Shown: positions 1 to 5,441 of the stretch, one piece after another
How positions within the stretch are numbered: the first letter of the stretch is position 1
How the letters are laid out: each line of letters opens with the position of its first letter
Assembly (NCBI GenBank): GCA_044351685.1
Contig: JBILFK010000069.1
Span: 1-7,915, forward strand
DNA: 7,915 nucleotides
Direction: 5' to 3'
From: JALHRI01 sp044351685
GTDB lineage: Bacteria; Pseudomonadota; Alphaproteobacteria; Rickettsiales; UBA3002
Notes under the pieces: model-generated
The model's database searches: none
What the model was told of the DNA's origin: nothing
The model's input: the letters and a program-made list of their open reading frames with translations, nothing else
Program-made: the position numbers and the translations under genes

Positions 1-1
1 T

Positions 2-238
2 GTACGCAACTACGATGATGCCCACGCCGCCTATCGCTGGATTGCCGATATGTATGGCAAAGATCAGCTACCCGATTGGAATTTTGATAAATTTGTATTC
101 GACCGTAACGGTTTGCTTGTCGAAGCCTTCTCATCCATCACCGGGCCGGAAGCTGATTCTATTGCTGAAGCTATCGAGACCGGGCTTGCCGTAAAAGTGA
201 AAAATCCTACGCCAGCGCCGGCTGCGAAGGAAGAGTAG
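2..238 (+). CDS. Glutathione peroxidase family protein, C-terminal part (5' end outside window)
   Basis: The reading frame is open from the left edge and ends at TAG 236-238, giving 78 residues of the C-terminal part. The segment around residues 24-35 reads DWNFDKFVFDRNG. This matches the end of the glutathione peroxidase fold, where the Trp-Asn of the WNF-K-F motif belongs to the catalytic tetrad (Cys/Sec, Gln, Trp, Asn) and is followed by a D-x-x-G turn and an F-x-P/S-x-T-like strand. The family reduces hydrogen peroxide or lipid hydroperoxides using thiols. The catalytic cysteine would lie upstream of the window, so it cannot be checked. The last 15 or so residues form an Ala/Pro/Lys-rich tail that extends past the usual family end. 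The 3' end overlaps by 32 bp with the gene on the opposite strand. Assignment rests on one motif plus secondary pattern, so it is probable rather than certain. Confidence 0.6.
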   Translation, partial: VRNYDDAHAAYRWIADMYGKDQLPDWNFDKFVFDRNGLLVEAFSSITGPEADSIAEAIETGLAVKVKNPTPAPAAKEE

Positions 239-1331
239 CCGACTCCGCCTTACGGCGATCTTCGCGCGCACTCCATTGCATTTCGGCAGCAGTCCCTTGC
301 AGCCTGCCTTGCGTTACAGCACCAACCCGCGTGGCAATATCTTTTGCAAGCGTTACCGCATCTAGATTGGTGCCTTTTTGCTTGGCCATATATTCGCTGA
401 CATCTTTCAGCACCGCCGCCTGCATTTCTTGGGGTTGCGCCGCGATGATACGGGCAGCAGCATCTTCGAGCTGTGCCAGATCTTCTGGCTTAAATCCCGA
501 TTTGGAAAGCTGATCGCGGTTCGACATCAGCAGCATAATATTCGACATGATGTAGCATGCCGCCGTGGTCATTGAAAAATAATGCGGCTTTAAGGCTATT
601 TTGGCTTTTCCAAAATCTTTGAAGTCACCAAAGGCTTTCAGCGACGTGAAAATATTGTTGGTGGCATAGAGTGTGCCAGTAATACGCAGTGGTTTTTCTT
701 TTGCAAAGGCCAGCGCTTTATCGAAGAAATTCCCACCTTCAGCTTTTTTCTGGGCTTCGGGGTCTTCTTTAATAAATAATCCGGCCAGTGCACCAAGCCC
801 GACAATTGTGCCCATCCAGAACGTAGAAGACATCCCACGAAATGCGTTAAGGTTCATAGCTTTTGGTAGCAGTGTTTTACCGGCCTTTATTTCCGTAAGC
901 CCCTGCTTCACTAGCAATGCCGAGCCAATACCAAAGGCCCCATTCAACATTTCCGAAGGGTGCTCGTAGAGAAAATTCTCAAATTTTTCCCAGAAATTTT
1001 TATCGCGCAGCAGTTTATTCTGCCCCGCTTGATCAGTCGGAATGGTAATGCCGCTATCTTTCAGATGCTGCTTCAAGCGTTCGGCCTGCATATCCAGCTG
1101 CTTGGCGGTCGATGGGTTGCCGTACACACCCGCTGCAAGCCCACCGCCAAACCATAGCGCGCTACCTACTACTTCATCCATAATTTTGACGTGTTTGCCG
1201 CTGGCGCGACCGCGCGCCAGTGCGGCGGCAATCAGTGCCGCATCTCCAAGCATATAGCCATAGCCAGCCAACTTAATGGTCTGGTCTTGCAATGTCTGGT
1301 GTCCATCCGGATTGCTAGATGATGACTGCAA
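207..1331 (-). CDS. Hypothetical multi-pass membrane protein, 374 aa
   Basis: I do not recognise this protein. It has about five hydrophobic stretches that could span a membrane (roughly residues 21-38, 54-70, 127-143, 168-186 and 252-270). Charged loops rich in Lys and Glu separate them. A soluble, helical, Ala/Gln-rich C-terminal region (about 280-374) ends in a charged tail. There is no N-terminal signal peptide. The start is TTG at 1331. The only upstream option before an in-frame stop would be non-canonical, and AGGAG lies 6 nt upstream of the TTG, which supports it. A stop codon lies 12 nt upstream in frame. The gene stands alone downstream of tRNA-Lys and ends inside the 3' end of the convergent peroxidase-like gene. 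The long open frame and good ribosome binding site make it a real gene, but its function is unknown. Confidence 0.75.
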   Translation of the reverse strand: MQSSSSNPDGHQTLQDQTIKLAGYGYMLGDAALIAAALARGRASGKHVKIMDEVVGSALWFGGGLAAGVYGNPSTAKQLDMQAERLKQHLKDSGITIPTDQAGQNKLLRDKNFWEKFENFLYEHPSEMLNGAFGIGSALLVKQGLTEIKAGKTLLPKAMNLNAFRGMSSTFWMGTIVGLGALAGLFIKEDPEAQKKAEGGNFFDKALAFAKEKPLRITGTLYATNNIFTSLKAFGDFKDFGKAKIALKPHYFSMTTAACYIMSNIMLLMSNRDQLSKSGFKPEDLAQLEDAAARIIAAQPQEMQAAVLKDVSEYMAKQKGTNLDAVTLAKDIATRVGAVTQGRLQGTAAEMQWSAREDRRKAESATLPSQPALA

Positions 1332-1337
1332 TACACA

Positions 1338-1342
1338 CTCCT
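1338..1342 (-). promoter_or_regulatory. Shine-Dalgarno AGGAG for the TTG-started membrane protein gene
   Basis: On the minus strand AGGAG is followed by a 6-nt spacer and TTG at 1331-1329. The near-ideal spacing decides in favour of the unusual TTG start. Confidence 0.6.
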
Positions 1343-1351
1343 ACACCCTGC

Positions 1352-1385
1352 ATTCTAACATTGCAGTATGACAGGTTCATGACAG
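1352..1385 (-). promoter_or_regulatory. Possible promoter region of the membrane protein gene
   Basis: On the minus strand TAGAAT at 1357-1352 matches the -10 consensus at five of six positions. The -35 region around 1375-1380 is poor (about three of six). Two direct copies of CTGTCA (minus strand, 1385-1380 and 1374-1369) lie 11 bp apart, about one helical turn, over and beside the -35 position. Transcription would start close to the ribosome binding site and leave almost no leader. This is a weak prediction from pattern alone. Confidence 0.2.
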
Positions 1386-1422
1386 TGCGGAGGCTATTTA
1401 CAGGCCCCTAAGGTCAAGAAAA

Positions 1423-1498
1423 TGGTGATCCGGGTGGGACTCGAACCCACGGCCACCTGATTAAAAGTCAAGTGCTCTACCAACTGAGCTACCGGATC
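1423..1498 (-). tRNA. tRNA-Lys (anticodon UUU)
   Basis: The minus strand folds into a standard 76-nt cloverleaf. The acceptor arms are GATCCGG (1498-1492) and CCGGATC (1433-1427), followed by discriminator A and an encoded CCA (1425-1423). The D arm contains AGCTCAGTTGGTAGAGC, and the T arm contains GGTTCGAGTCC. The anticodon loop CTTTTAA places TTT at 1465-1463, which reads lysine AAA/AAG codons. The gene lies between tgt upstream and the membrane protein gene downstream, all on one strand. Since tgt is 70 bp upstream and a perfect TTGACA lies in that gap, the tRNA probably has its own promoter. I see no clear intrinsic terminator after it. Confidence 0.97.
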
Positions 1499-1521
1499 GT
1501 ACCTGTGTGGCTAAGAGGCGC

Positions 1522-1550
1522 GAACTTACGAAGATTGCCGCGTTTGTCAA
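1522..1550 (-). promoter_or_regulatory. Probable promoter of tRNA-Lys
   Basis: On the minus strand a perfect -35 hexamer TTGACA occupies 1550-1545, between the tgt stop codon and the tRNA. A weak -10 candidate, TAAGTT (1528-1523), follows at 16 bp. Transcription would begin about 15-20 nt before the mature tRNA end. The poor -10 match keeps confidence modest. Confidence 0.35.
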
Positions 1551-1568
1551 GCAAACCGTGCGAATAGC

Positions 1569-2690
1569 TTATAAGGGGGGTATATCCCCACCTTTCCAGC
1601 CCTCCCGCAGGCTACCTGCATGCGATTGCAGGGTACCTTTGGCAATGGCAGCGCGAATTTCCTGCATTAATTCCTGATAATAGTGCAAATTATGCTGGCT
1701 TAAAAGCATCGGCCCCAGCATTTCGCCCGCTTTGAATAGATGGTGCAAATAGGCCCGGCTATAGCGGTTTACCGGGCTACTGCTATGCGGGTCGAGCGGG
1801 CGGTGGTCATCGGCGTGGCGAGCATTGCGAAGGTTAATTTCGCCCATACTGGTATAGGCGCGCGCATTGCGCGCCGAGCGGGTGGGAATCACGCAATCGA
1901 ACATATCCACACCCCGTTCCACGGCACCCAATATATCATCGGGTTTGCCCACACCCATCAGGTAGCGGGGTTTTTCGACGGGTAGCGCTGGGGCAGTAAA
2001 ATCCAGCACGCGGAACATTTCGGCCTGCCCTTCGCCCACAGCAAGCCCGCCAATGGCATAGCCATCGAAGCCAATATCAGTTAGCGCCTTTACCGATGCA
2101 TGGCGCAATGCTTCATACACCCCGCCCTGCACAATACCAAATAGCGCATAGCCTTCGCGCTTCACAAACGCTTCACGGCAGCGCGCCGCCCAACGCATGG
2201 AAAGCTGCATGGAATCTTCGGTTTGTTTTTCCGTGGCGGGAAACGGCGTGCATTCATCGAGCACCATGGTAATTGTGCTGCCAAGCAAATGCTGAATTTC
2301 GATAGCGCGTTCGGGGCTTAACTCCCAGCTGCTGCCATCGATATGCGATTGAAACGTTACCGCATGCTCGCTTAACTTGCGTAAGCCGGAAAGCGACATC
2401 ACCTGAAACCCGCCCGAATCGGTAAGAATCGGCCCCTGCCAATTCATAAACTGGTGCAACCCGCCCAAACGCGCCACACGCTCGGCCCCCGGGCGCAGCA
2501 TTAAATGGTAGGTATTTCCCAAAATAATATCCGCACCCGTATCGCGCACCTGTTCAGGGTGCATGGCTTTCACGGTCGCCGCCGTGCCTACTGGCATAAA
2601 GGCTGGCGTTCGAATTATGCCGTGTTTGGTGTGCAGCTCGCCCGTGCGGGCGTTGCCTTCGCGGGCGTGGATATGAAATGCGATACTCAT
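1569..2690 (-). CDS. tgt: Queuine/preQ1 tRNA-ribosyltransferase (tRNA-guanine transglycosylase)
   Basis: Tgt exchanges guanine 34 for preQ1 in tRNAs with a GUN anticodon (Asp, Asn, His, Tyr), the step before QueA in queuosine synthesis. The 373-residue length is typical of the family. Key motifs in order are GNTYHLMLRPG (58-68), TDSGGFQVMSL with the general-base Asp91, VLDECTPFPA with Asp145 in the base pocket, GIVQGG (185-190), GYAIGGLAVGE (210-220) and DMFDCVIPTRSAR, whose Asp265 is the nucleophile. The start chosen is ATG 2690 rather than the in-frame codon at 2708. GGAG sits 5 nt upstream of it, and the protein then begins MSIAFHIHAREG as expected. This ATG overlaps the queA stop as ATGA, so translation is probably coupled. 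Oddly, the zinc site is altered: the usual C-x-C-x2-C before YSRAYLHHL is replaced by HSSSPVNR (302-309), although the fourth ligand, His333, remains. Confidence 0.95.
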   Translation of the reverse strand: MSIAFHIHAREGNARTGELHTKHGIIRTPAFMPVGTAATVKAMHPEQVRDTGADIILGNTYHLMLRPGAERVARLGGLHQFMNWQGPILTDSGGFQVMSLSGLRKLSEHAVTFQSHIDGSSWELSPERAIEIQHLLGSTITMVLDECTPFPATEKQTEDSMQLSMRWAARCREAFVKREGYALFGIVQGGVYEALRHASVKALTDIGFDGYAIGGLAVGEGQAEMFRVLDFTAPALPVEKPRYLMGVGKPDDILGAVERGVDMFDCVIPTRSARNARAYTSMGEINLRNARHADDHRPLDPHSSSPVNRYSRAYLHHLFKAGEMLGPMLLSQHNLHYYQELMQEIRAAIAKGTLQSHAGSLREGWKGGDIPPL

Positions 2691-3799
2691 GCACGCTCCA
2701 ACAAACACGCATCGCCATACGAATAAAAGCGGTATTTTTGAGCAATCGCGTGCGCGTAGGCAGCCTGCATACGTTCCAACCCAGAAAATGCACTAACCAG
2801 CATAAACAATGTCGATTTTGGCAAATGAAAATTAGTCAGCAGCCTATCCACCACCCGAAACTGGTAGCCGGGGGTAATGAAAATATCGGTCTGGCCACTC
2901 CACGCACCTAGCGTGCCGCTGGCTGCTGCTGTTTCCAGCACTCGCACACTGGTGGTGCCCACCGCCACCACCTTGCCTCCTGCCGCACGCGCAGCCGCAA
3001 TTTCATCCGCTACTTCGGCGCTGATTTCACCCCACTCGCTATGCATGTGGTGGGCGCTGGTATCTTCGACCTTTACCGGCTGGAAGGTGCCCGCCCCCAC
3101 ATGCAATGTTACAAACACGCGTTTTATGCTACGCGCATCGAGTGCGGCAAACAGGGCCTCGGTAAAATGCAGCCCAGCCGTGGGTGCGGCCACCGAACCT
3201 TCGGGTTGGGCATAAATGGTTTGATAGCGCGCGGCATCTTCCGGTGTATCGGCACGCGCAATGTAAGGCGGCAAAGGCATATGGCCAAAGCGGTGCAGTT
3301 TTTCAAAAAACACTGCGCCAACATCGTTGAACGCCAGCAACACCTGACCATCGGGCGTGCGGCCTTGCACCGTTGCTTCAAAGCCTTCACCAAAACAAAG
3401 CTGCATACCCTCTTTGAGTTTTTTGGCGGGGCGCGCAAAGGCTTGCCAAATACTAAACTGTTCCAGCCGAGCACATACTGTGCTGGCTTGCACGCCGCTT
3501 CGCGGGCTCATGGCTGACTCGCGACTACTGTTGCTCGAATCACCAGCATCTATGAGAGGTTGGTGCAGCAACACTTCCACCTGCTTACCGCCCACATCGC
3601 AAAATAACCGCGCGGGAATCACGCGGCTATTGTTAAACACCATGATATCACCAGACTGCAGCAACGCAGGCAAATCGCGCACGACTGCATCGTGCAGTGA
3701 CGCATCTACCTGTAATAGCCGCGCGCTATCGCGGGGCTCGGCGGCAGTTTGCGCAATCAGCGCATCTGGAAGCTGAAAATCGAATTGATCAACGCGCAT
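2687..3799 (-). CDS. queA: S-adenosylmethionine:tRNA ribosyltransferase-isomerase
   Basis: QueA transfers and isomerises the ribosyl part of SAM onto preQ1 at tRNA position 34, producing epoxyqueuosine. Recognisable segments are MRVDQFDFQLP at the N-terminus, VFNNSRVIPARLF, GHMPLPPYI, AAPTAGLHF, FVTLHVGAGTFQPV, HMHSEW, AVGTTSVRVLE, TNFHLPKSTLFMLVSAF and YRFYSYGDA near the end. The start is placed at ATG 3799 because homologues begin with MRV-D-F-F. A TTG at 3808 would add three residues, and neither has a clear ribosome binding site. The protein is 370 residues, slightly longer than E. coli QueA (about 356). The excess is explained by a Ser-rich insertion at about residues 83-114, between VEVLLHQPL and FSIWQAFARPAKKL. 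The stop overlaps the tgt start by 4 nt. The cyclophilin gene ends 39 bp upstream, so the three genes are likely co-transcribed. Confidence 0.95.
   Translation of the reverse strand: MRVDQFDFQLPDALIAQTAAEPRDSARLLQVDASLHDAVVRDLPALLQSGDIMVFNNSRVIPARLFCDVGGKQVEVLLHQPLIDAGDSSNSSRESAMSPRSGVQASTVCARLEQFSIWQAFARPAKKLKEGMQLCFGEGFEATVQGRTPDGQVLLAFNDVGAVFFEKLHRFGHMPLPPYIARADTPEDAARYQTIYAQPEGSVAAPTAGLHFTEALFAALDARSIKRVFVTLHVGAGTFQPVKVEDTSAHHMHSEWGEISAEVADEIAAARAAGGKVVAVGTTSVRVLETAAASGTLGAWSGQTDIFITPGYQFRVVDRLLTNFHLPKSTLFMLVSAFSGLERMQAAYAHAIAQKYRFYSYGDACLLERA
2696..2699 (-). promoter_or_regulatory. Shine-Dalgarno GGAG of tgt inside the queA 3' end
   Basis: GGAG on the minus strand lies 5 nt before ATG 2690 and within the last queA codons. 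It supports the ATGA-overlapping start over the longer frame from 2708, which would contain this site inside its coding sequence. Confidence 0.6.
3458..3553 (-). repeat. In-frame insertion in queA with hairpin; candidate palindromic element
   Basis: These 96 nt encode about 32 residues (83-114 of QueA) that have no counterpart in E. coli QueA as I recall it. The encoded peptide is Ser-rich and low in hydrophobic core residues (it contains DSSNSSRESAMSPRSG). At 3465-3488 the DNA forms a hairpin. Inner arms AGCACA and TGTGCT surround a 3-nt loop, and they are extended by AGCC and GGCT with one bulged base. A smaller CGC-TTC-GCG hairpin follows at about 3498-3506. No second copy occurs in the window, so repeat status is an inference. 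Insert boundaries are approximate to a few residues. Confidence 0.4.
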
Positions 3800-3838
3800 G
3801 GCAGCCAAAAAAGTAAGTTAGGCTGCACGCAACATGGG

Positions 3839-4393
3839 CTACATCACATCGGCTGCAACGCGCAGCGTGATAATGCGATCAGGGTCGGTAACGGCACCAT
3901 TATCATCTGAATCGCCTTTTTTTATGTTATCGACAAATTCCATACCCTGCACCACCTGCCCAAAAATGGTGTATTGGCCATCAAGGAATGGAGCAGGTTT
4001 GAAGCAGATGAAGAACTGCGAATCGGCACTGTTCACATTTTGTGCACGCGCCATGCTCAGCGTGCCGCGCACATGGTGGGCGCTTGAAAATTCAGCTTTC
4101 AGGTTTTTACCCGAGCCACCTGAACCGGTGCCGGTAGGATCACCGGTTTGTGCCATGAAACCATCGATCACGCGGTGAAACACAATACCATCATAGAATT
4201 TTTCGCGCGCTAGCTGCTTAATGCGCTTCACCGTGCGTGGCGCCAAATCTGGGCGCAAATCGATAACCACTTTGCCATCCTTAAGTTCGAGAATGAGTTT
4301 ATTTTCAAGATCCGGCGCAGCGGAGGCTGGTTTAGCGGCCATAGTTAATCCTATAACAAGACAAAGGGTTAGAAGGGTACGAAGCATTTGCAT
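3839..4393 (-). CDS. Exported peptidyl-prolyl cis-trans isomerase, cyclophilin type
   Basis: Cyclophilins catalyse cis-trans isomerisation of Xaa-Pro bonds and assist protein folding. The N-terminus MQMLRTLLTLCLVIGLTMAA followed by KPASA|AP looks like a cleavable Sec signal peptide with cleavage after about Ala25, so action in the periplasm is likely. The domain runs from about 31 to 182. It contains VFHRVIDGFMAQTGD (catalytic Arg74, Phe79, Gln82), GTGSGG, HHVRGTLSMARA, SADSQFFICF and FLDGQYTIFGQV. Trp121 and His126 of human cyclophilin A correspond to Phe and Tyr, as is common in bacterial members. The length of 184 aa fits. ATG 4393 is preceded by GGAG at 5 nt, while a second ATG two codons later is less well placed. 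The protein ends in DPDRIITLRVAADVM. Its gene is the first of a probable cyclophilin-queA-tgt unit and has lost direct contact with coaD because of the pilin insertion. Confidence 0.93.
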   Translation of the reverse strand: MQMLRTLLTLCLVIGLTMAAKPASAAPDLENKLILELKDGKVVIDLRPDLAPRTVKRIKQLAREKFYDGIVFHRVIDGFMAQTGDPTGTGSGGSGKNLKAEFSSAHHVRGTLSMARAQNVNSADSQFFICFKPAPFLDGQYTIFGQVVQGMEFVDNIKKGDSDDNGAVTDPDRIITLRVAADVM

Positions 4394-4398
4394 ACAAA

Positions 4399-4402
4399 CT
4401 CC
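4399..4402 (-). promoter_or_regulatory. Shine-Dalgarno GGAG of the cyclophilin gene
   Basis: GGAG on the minus strand is 5 nt from ATG 4393 and favours it over the ATG two codons downstream. Confidence 0.5.
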
Positions 4403-4452
4403 ATGTGTGATGCCAAGCGGTTAGCAGCTTGCAGTGTGCTTGCAAAGTAAAA

Positions 4453-4592
4453 TTAAAGGCGTGGCTTCAGGAAATGCTGCGCAAGCGATTCGGCCACTTC
4501 GGGCGAAACGAATTTGGAAACATCGCCGCCCAAGCGCGCAATCTGCTTCACAAAGCGCGACGAAATAAAATGCGTCGCGTCTGATGCGGTGA
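4453..4592 (-). pseudogene. coaD: Displaced 3' fragment of coaD
   Basis: On the minus strand this stretch encodes TASDATHFISSRFVKQIARL and on to QHFLKPRL, then TAA at 4455-4453. It equals the last 45 residues of CoaD with no start codon or N-terminal half. Residues 123-162 of intact CoaD are reproduced exactly at protein level, and only the final five residues differ (LKPRL here, IMPRG in the intact gene). It ends 59 bp before the cyclophilin ATG, a natural distance between genes of an operon. I therefore infer that this is the original coaD end, cut off by the insertion. The frame stays open upstream to about 4680, but that part is unrelated to CoaD and has no convincing start. Confidence 0.85.
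4471..4592. repeat. 122-bp direct repeat, copy A (left flank of pilin cassette)
   Basis: This is identical to 5456-5577 at 119 of 122 positions, in the same orientation and offset by exactly 985 bp. Differences are at 4483, 4552 and 4588, each a synonymous third-codon position in coaD. Beyond 4592 similarity stops abruptly. Below 4471 the alignment continues in length to the shared stop-codon TTAA, but only 6 of 14 bases match. Confidence 0.95.
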
Positions 4593-4679
4593 ACAGCAAG
4601 ATATAGTAATTGAAGGCAAAAATATATTGCTCGCGACTTAAGAATAATGTTAAATTATTTGAAATATTTCCGGTGTTTT
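4593..4679. other. AT-rich leader of the pilin gene and left junction of the inserted DNA
   Basis: This stretch is clearly richer in A and T than the flanking genes and is unrelated to coaD, which ends abruptly at 4592. It must hold the promoter of the pilin gene. Candidates are TTGAAG (4610) or TTGCTC (4627) with weak -10 partners such as TTAAAT (4650), but none is convincing. An alternative ATG at 4647 opens the pilin frame 11 codons earlier. Confidence 0.4.
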
Positions 4680-5441
4680 ATGTTTAAAAACCAAGCGTTT
4701 TCACTCGTTGAGCTTTCTATTGTGTTGGTAATTTTGGGCTTGCTCACGGGTGGCATTCTCACTGGTCAGTCGCTTATTCGTGCCTCCGAGCTTCGCAGCG
4801 TTAGTGCCGATTTCCAGCGTTATCAGGCCGCCGTGAACACCTTTCGTGATAAATATTTTGCGCTTCCCGGTGATATGCGAAACGCCACCAGCTTTTGGGG
4901 CGTGCAGAACGCCACCCCCGCCACCTGCCAAACCACGGCAAGCAGCACCGCCCTTACCTGCGATGGCACAGGCGATGGTCAGATATGCTGTGGGTATGAA
5001 ATCTTCCGTGCATGGCAACACCTTGCCAATGCTGGGCTGATTGAAGGCACATATTCCGGAATTGATGGCGGCGCAGGTGCGGGCTACGACCCAGTGATTG
5101 GTGGCAATGTTCCACGCGGAAAAATAAGTAACACAGGATGGAGTTTTTGGCATTCATCGGGGGGGGCGGATGCCAATTGGTTCACTCACAAAGCGCTTGG
5201 GAATATGTTGGCTTTTGGCACCGACAACAATTACCTTACGCAAGGTGCTGCCCTTAAAGCTGAGGAGGCGTGGAACATCGATACAAAAATGGATGATGGA
5301 AAACCGGCTTATGGTAAAATAATCGCCATGAAGGGAACAACATCCGTAATACCAAATTGCGCGACAACTGCGGTTGAAACCACCGCAGAATATAATGTTA
5401 CCAACAGCACCATATCATGCCACTTGAATATGGGGCTTTAA
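4680..5441 (+). CDS. Prepilin-type N-terminal cleavage/methylation domain protein (pseudopilin-like)
   Basis: The N-terminus MFKNQA|FSLVELSIVLVILGLL is a type IV prepilin signal. It has a short leader with a Lys, a cleavage point before Phe, Glu at mature position 5 and a roughly 20-residue hydrophobic helix. It continues GGILTGQSLIRASELRSVSAD and then DKYFALPGDMRNATSFWG and IFRAWQHLANAGLIEGTYSG. I know this pattern from a family of alphaproteobacterial pilin-like proteins. Mature pilins are inserted in the inner membrane and assembled into pili or secretion pseudopili. Cysteines near the middle (C-x10-C, then CC) and in the last third may form disulfides. The residue before the cleavage point is Ala instead of the nearly invariant Gly. 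The start at 4680 gives a normal six-residue leader, and ATG 4647 would add 11 residues. Neither has a clear ribosome binding site. No other pilus gene is near, and the gene points against its neighbours. Its TAA overlaps the coaD stop. Confidence 0.85.
   Translation: MFKNQAFSLVELSIVLVILGLLTGGILTGQSLIRASELRSVSADFQRYQAAVNTFRDKYFALPGDMRNATSFWGVQNATPATCQTTASSTALTCDGTGDGQICCGYEIFRAWQHLANAGLIEGTYSGIDGGAGAGYDPVIGGNVPRGKISNTGWSFWHSSGGADANWFTHKALGNMLAFGTDNNYLTQGAALKAEEAWNIDTKMDDGKPAYGKIIAMKGTTSVIPNCATTAVETTAEYNVTNSTISCHLNMGL

Noticed and set aside
1386..1422. Possible terminator after tRNA-Lys
   Set aside because: The GC-rich stretch contains direct rather than inverted AGGC repeats and has no T-run in the right place.
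2691..2708. Longer start for tgt at 2708
   Set aside because: It would add six unrelated residues (MFVGAC) and place the good GGAG site inside the coding sequence. ATG 2690 overlaps the queA stop as ATGA.
3041..3517. 158-residue plus-strand open frame
   Set aside because: It lies wholly antisense to queA, has no recognisable domain, and its composition is that of a complementary-strand shadow.
4453..4599. Short minus-strand gene starting at TTG 4599 and containing the coaD end
   Set aside because: There is no ribosome binding site, it lacks the catalytic N-terminal half of CoaD, and the repeat explains it as a displaced fragment.
4701..5153. 150-residue minus-strand open frame
   Set aside because: It lies antisense to the pilin gene, which has an unmistakable prepilin signal and a full-length frame.
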